Shown: positions 6,526 to 8,491 of the stretch, piece by piece
Numbering within the stretch: position 1 is the stretch's first letter
How the letters are laid out: each line of letters opens with the position of its first letter
DNA from: JABMRP01 sp964444795
GTDB lineage: Bacteria > Planctomycetota > Planctomycetia > Pirellulales > Thermoguttaceae
Assembly (NCBI GenBank): GCA_964444795.1
Contig: CAYUIQ010000316.1
Coordinates: 1-8,491 of the forward strand
Reading direction: 5' to 3'
DNA length: 8,491 nucleotides
Translations under genes and position numbers: made by a program
Notes under the pieces: generated by a model
Told to the model about the DNA's origin: nothing
What the model saw: the letters and a program-made list of their open reading frames with translations, nothing else
The model's database searches: none

Positions 6526-6554
6526 TTGCGTACCCCTGGCAGCGGTCCTATAAT
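6526..6554 (+). promoter_or_regulatory. Promoter candidate for the araD - aldose epimerase operon
   Basis: A perfect TATAAT (6549-6554) stands 17 bases downstream of TTGCGT (6526-6531), which keeps the TTG of the -35 consensus. Transcription would begin near 6561, giving a leader of about 86 bases before the araD start. Confidence 0.6.
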
Positions 6555-6574
6555 TGGCGGCGTCTGTTCGGCCC

Positions 6575-6590
6575 ACGGTCTGGCGACCGT
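6575..6590 (+). other. Leader hairpin upstream of araD
   Basis: ACGGTC (6575-6580), loop TGGC, GACCGT (6585-6590): a perfect 6-base stem with a tetraloop inside the predicted leader, directly followed by the 8-base palindrome GTAGCTAC (6589-6596). No T-run follows. It may be a structural leader element or part of a dispersed repeat. Confidence 0.45.
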
Positions 6591-6646
6591 AGCTACCACG
6601 ACGGGCGTGTCGGCGAATTGGGAAAGCTTTGCGGCAAGGATATGCG

Positions 6647-7294
6647 ATGGATTTGGCCGAGTTGCGGGAAGAAGTCTGCCGTGTGAACCGTATGCTGCCG
6701 GTGACCCGACTGGTGACCATGCACTCGGGCAACGCCAGCGGGCTGGACCGCGCCAGCGGACGCCTGGTGATCAAACCGTCGGGGGTCGATTACGACGCAC
6801 TCACCCCGGCCGATCTCGTGGAGGTCGATCTGGACGCCGGCGAAGTGATCGAGTCGCGATTACGCCCCAGTGTCGATCTGCCGCACCATCTCTACCTTTA
6901 CCGCAACATGCCCGAGGTGGGCGGTGTGATCCATACGCACAGCAACTACGCCACGGCGTTTGCCGCGGTGGGTAAGCCGGTGCCCTTGTGCCTGACCGCC
7001 ATCGCCGATCAGTTCGGTGCGGAGATTCCCTGCGTGCCCTACGTCGACAACATCGGCGATCACATCGGCGAGGCGATTCTTCAGTATCGCAACCGCTCGC
7101 CCGCCGTGTTGCTGGGTAACCACGGGACGTTTGCCTGGGGCGACTCGGCCACCGATGCGTTGAAGGCGGCCGTGATGACCGAAGACGTGGCCAAGACCGT
7201 GTTGCTGGCCATGCAGCTCGGCCAACCGGCCGATATCCCGCCTGACGAAGCCGAGAAATGGTACGACCGATATCACAACCGATATGGACAATAG
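6647..7294 (+). CDS. araD: L-ribulose-5-phosphate 4-epimerase (class II aldolase/adducin family)
   Basis: Interconverts L-ribulose 5-phosphate and D-xylulose 5-phosphate in the cytoplasm by a metal-assisted retro-aldol step, the last step of L-arabinose catabolism. The product has 215 residues, close to the family size (E. coli AraD 231). SGNAS (27-31) and KPSG (43-46) form the phosphate and substrate site, D77 lies in PSVDLPHH, metal ligands are H96 and H98 in HTHS and H159 in GNHGTFAWG, D121 matches the catalytic aspartate of E. coli AraD, and the ending RYGQ keeps the catalytic tyrosine (Y213). The conserved terminal Tyr-Gly-Gln favours the epimerase over fuculose-phosphate aldolase or other class II aldolases. 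The ATG at 6647 is preceded by AAGGA (6636-6640) with 6-base spacing; an in-frame TTG at 6629 lacks such support. It is followed after 18 bases by an aldose epimerase gene, probably co-transcribed. Confidence 0.9.
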   Translation: MDLAELREEVCRVNRMLPVTRLVTMHSGNASGLDRASGRLVIKPSGVDYDALTPADLVEVDLDAGEVIESRLRPSVDLPHHLYLYRNMPEVGGVIHTHSNYATAFAAVGKPVPLCLTAIADQFGAEIPCVPYVDNIGDHIGEAILQYRNRSPAVLLGNHGTFAWGDSATDALKAAVMTEDVAKTVLLAMQLGQPADIPPDEAEKWYDRYHNRYGQ

Positions 7295-7312
7295 GATAAA
7301 GGAACCCCGACC

Positions 7313-8458
7313 ATGAACCGCTTTTCTCACAGGATCGTCCTCGCCGTCCTGGCGTTGACCGTCACCTGTCTCTTCGGCAACCGTGCATCGGCCGATCAAA
7401 GCGTCTCCAAAGCCGCTTTTGGCAAGACCACCGAGGGCACACCGGTCGATCTCTACACGCTCGTCAACGCCAACGGCATGAAGGCGGCGATCACCAACTA
7501 CGGGGCGATCCTCGTTTCGTTGGAAACGCCCGACCGCGACGGCAAAATGGCCGATGTGGTATTGGGGTACGAGACGGTGAAGGAGTACATCGCCGAAACG
7601 CCCTACTTCGGCGCCATCGTCGGCCGTTACGGCAACCGCATCGCCAAGGGCAAGTTCAGCCTCGACGGCAGGCAATACACCCTGGCCACCAACAACGACG
7701 AGAACCACCTGCACGGCGGGGTCAAGGGCTTCGACAAAGTCGTCTGGCAGGCCAAGGCCATTCTGGCCGACAAGGGGCCCGGGCTGGTGTTGAACTATGT
7801 GAGCCCCGACGGCGAAGAGGGCTACCCGGGCGATTTGTCGGTGACGATTACCTACCTGCTGACCGACGACAACGAACTGCGGATCCACTACGAAGCCACC
7901 ACCGACAAGCCGACCGTCTGCAATATCACGCACCATTCCTATTTCAATCTGGCCGGTCAGGGTAACGGCGATATCCTGGGCCACGAGTTGATGATCGCCG
8001 CCGAGCGCTTCACGCCCGTCGACAAGGGCCTGATTCCCACCGGCCAGTTGCGTCCGGTCAAGGGCACGCCGATGGACTTCACCAAGCCGACGGCCATCGG
8101 CGATCGGGTCAACGCCAAGGACGAGCAGATCGAATTCGGCGGAGGTTACGACCATAACTGGGTGCTCAACAGCAACGATGGTTCGATGGCCATCGCCGCC
8201 AGAGTCTACGAGCCGACCAGCGGCCGGGTGATGGAAGTGCTGACGGTCGAGCCGGGCTTGCAGTTCTACTGCGGCAATTTCCTCGACGGTACGCTCACCG
8301 GCAAAGGTGGCAAGGTGTACAAGCATCGCTACGGTTTCTGCCTTGAGACGCAACATTTCCCCGATTCGCCCAACCAGCCGAAATTCCCGTCGACGACACT
8401 GCGCCCGGGTGAAAAGTACTGCACGACCACCGTCTATAAGTTCACTGCCCGTAAATGA
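7313..8458 (+). CDS. galM: Exported aldose 1-epimerase (mutarotase)
   Basis: Interconverts alpha and beta anomers of free aldoses. The product has 381 residues, about 30 more than cytoplasmic GalM because of a signal peptide (residues 1-27, hydrophobic 8-21, cut after ASA). The beta-sandwich fold shows GRYGNRIAKG (104-113), NHLHGG with H134, THHSYFNLAG with the probable catalytic acid H208, GYDHNWVL with the substrate-binding aspartate, VEPGLQFYCGNFLDG, and GFCLETQHFPD with the catalytic base E345. All catalytic positions are present. The start has AAAGGAA (7298-7304) 8 bases upstream. It lies 18 bases after araD and probably shares its promoter. Export suggests that it acts on sugars released outside the cytoplasm, for example L-arabinose from the GH51 enzyme encoded nearby. 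Sugar specificity cannot be read from sequence, so the symbol denotes the family only. Confidence 0.93.
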   Translation: MNRFSHRIVLAVLALTVTCLFGNRASADQSVSKAAFGKTTEGTPVDLYTLVNANGMKAAITNYGAILVSLETPDRDGKMADVVLGYETVKEYIAETPYFGAIVGRYGNRIAKGKFSLDGRQYTLATNNDENHLHGGVKGFDKVVWQAKAILADKGPGLVLNYVSPDGEEGYPGDLSVTITYLLTDDNELRIHYEATTDKPTVCNITHHSYFNLAGQGNGDILGHELMIAAERFTPVDKGLIPTGQLRPVKGTPMDFTKPTAIGDRVNAKDEQIEFGGGYDHNWVLNSNDGSMAIAARVYEPTSGRVMEVLTVEPGLQFYCGNFLDGTLTGKGGKVYKHRYGFCLETQHFPDSPNQPKFPSTTLRPGEKYCTTTVYKFTARK

Positions 8459-8491
8459 CCGGTTGAGAAACTCGTGTGCCACTGCTTGCTT

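Noticed and set aside
6454..6975. 173-residue plus-strand reading frame overlapping the araD start
   Set aside because: It runs through an inverted repeat and the promoter, then through araD in the wrong frame, with low-complexity Arg-Gly-rich sequence.
6860..8482. 540-residue minus-strand reading frame, the longest on that strand after GH51
   Set aside because: It is antisense to the end of araD and all of the mutarotase gene. It reads as repetitive V-, G- and D-rich sequence caused by codon bias on the other strand.

Overview
The window looks like chromosomal DNA of a GC-rich planctomycete, probably Pirellulales or a close relative. The inference rests on several traits seen together: an exported formylglycine sulfatase, a two-domain LamG protein with a PEP-CTERM tail, a small transthyretin-like lipoprotein, and the C-terminal end of a DUF1559 (pilin-like) protein. 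The phylum assignment is from family knowledge and was not tested by a search.

Left part (1-3990, minus strand): a nearly complete exported sulfatase runs off the left edge. Upstream of it lies a large exported GH51 alpha-L-arabinofuranosidase. The 157-base gap between them holds an 84-base element with perfect 24-base inverted arms, directly after the arabinofuranosidase stop codon.

Middle (3991-6428, plus strand): a 258-base divergent intergenic region carries a good promoter candidate for a secreted double-LamG PEP-CTERM protein. Downstream come a possible terminator, a second and different inverted-repeat element, and a degenerate copy of what looks like a widespread intergenic repeat that also supplies the ribosome binding site of a short lipoprotein gene. 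That gene breaks off and continues, in another frame, as the last 35 codons of a DUF1559 gene, so this spot is a deletion scar or pseudogene.

Right part (6429-8491, plus strand): after a third inverted repeat, a TATAAT-type promoter and a small leader hairpin come araD (L-ribulose-5-phosphate 4-epimerase) and, 18 bases later, an exported aldose 1-epimerase, apparently one operon. The last 33 bases hold no gene.

Working model (inference): the sulfatase desulfates and the GH51 enzyme releases L-arabinose from an arabinose-containing, possibly sulfated polysaccharide outside the cytoplasm. The exported mutarotase equilibrates the sugar anomers before uptake, and AraD feeds L-ribulose-5-phosphate into the pentose phosphate pathway. 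Isomerase, kinase, transporter and regulator genes are not in the window. No RNA gene, CRISPR array or transposase was seen, and no gene-free stretch exceeds 300 bases.
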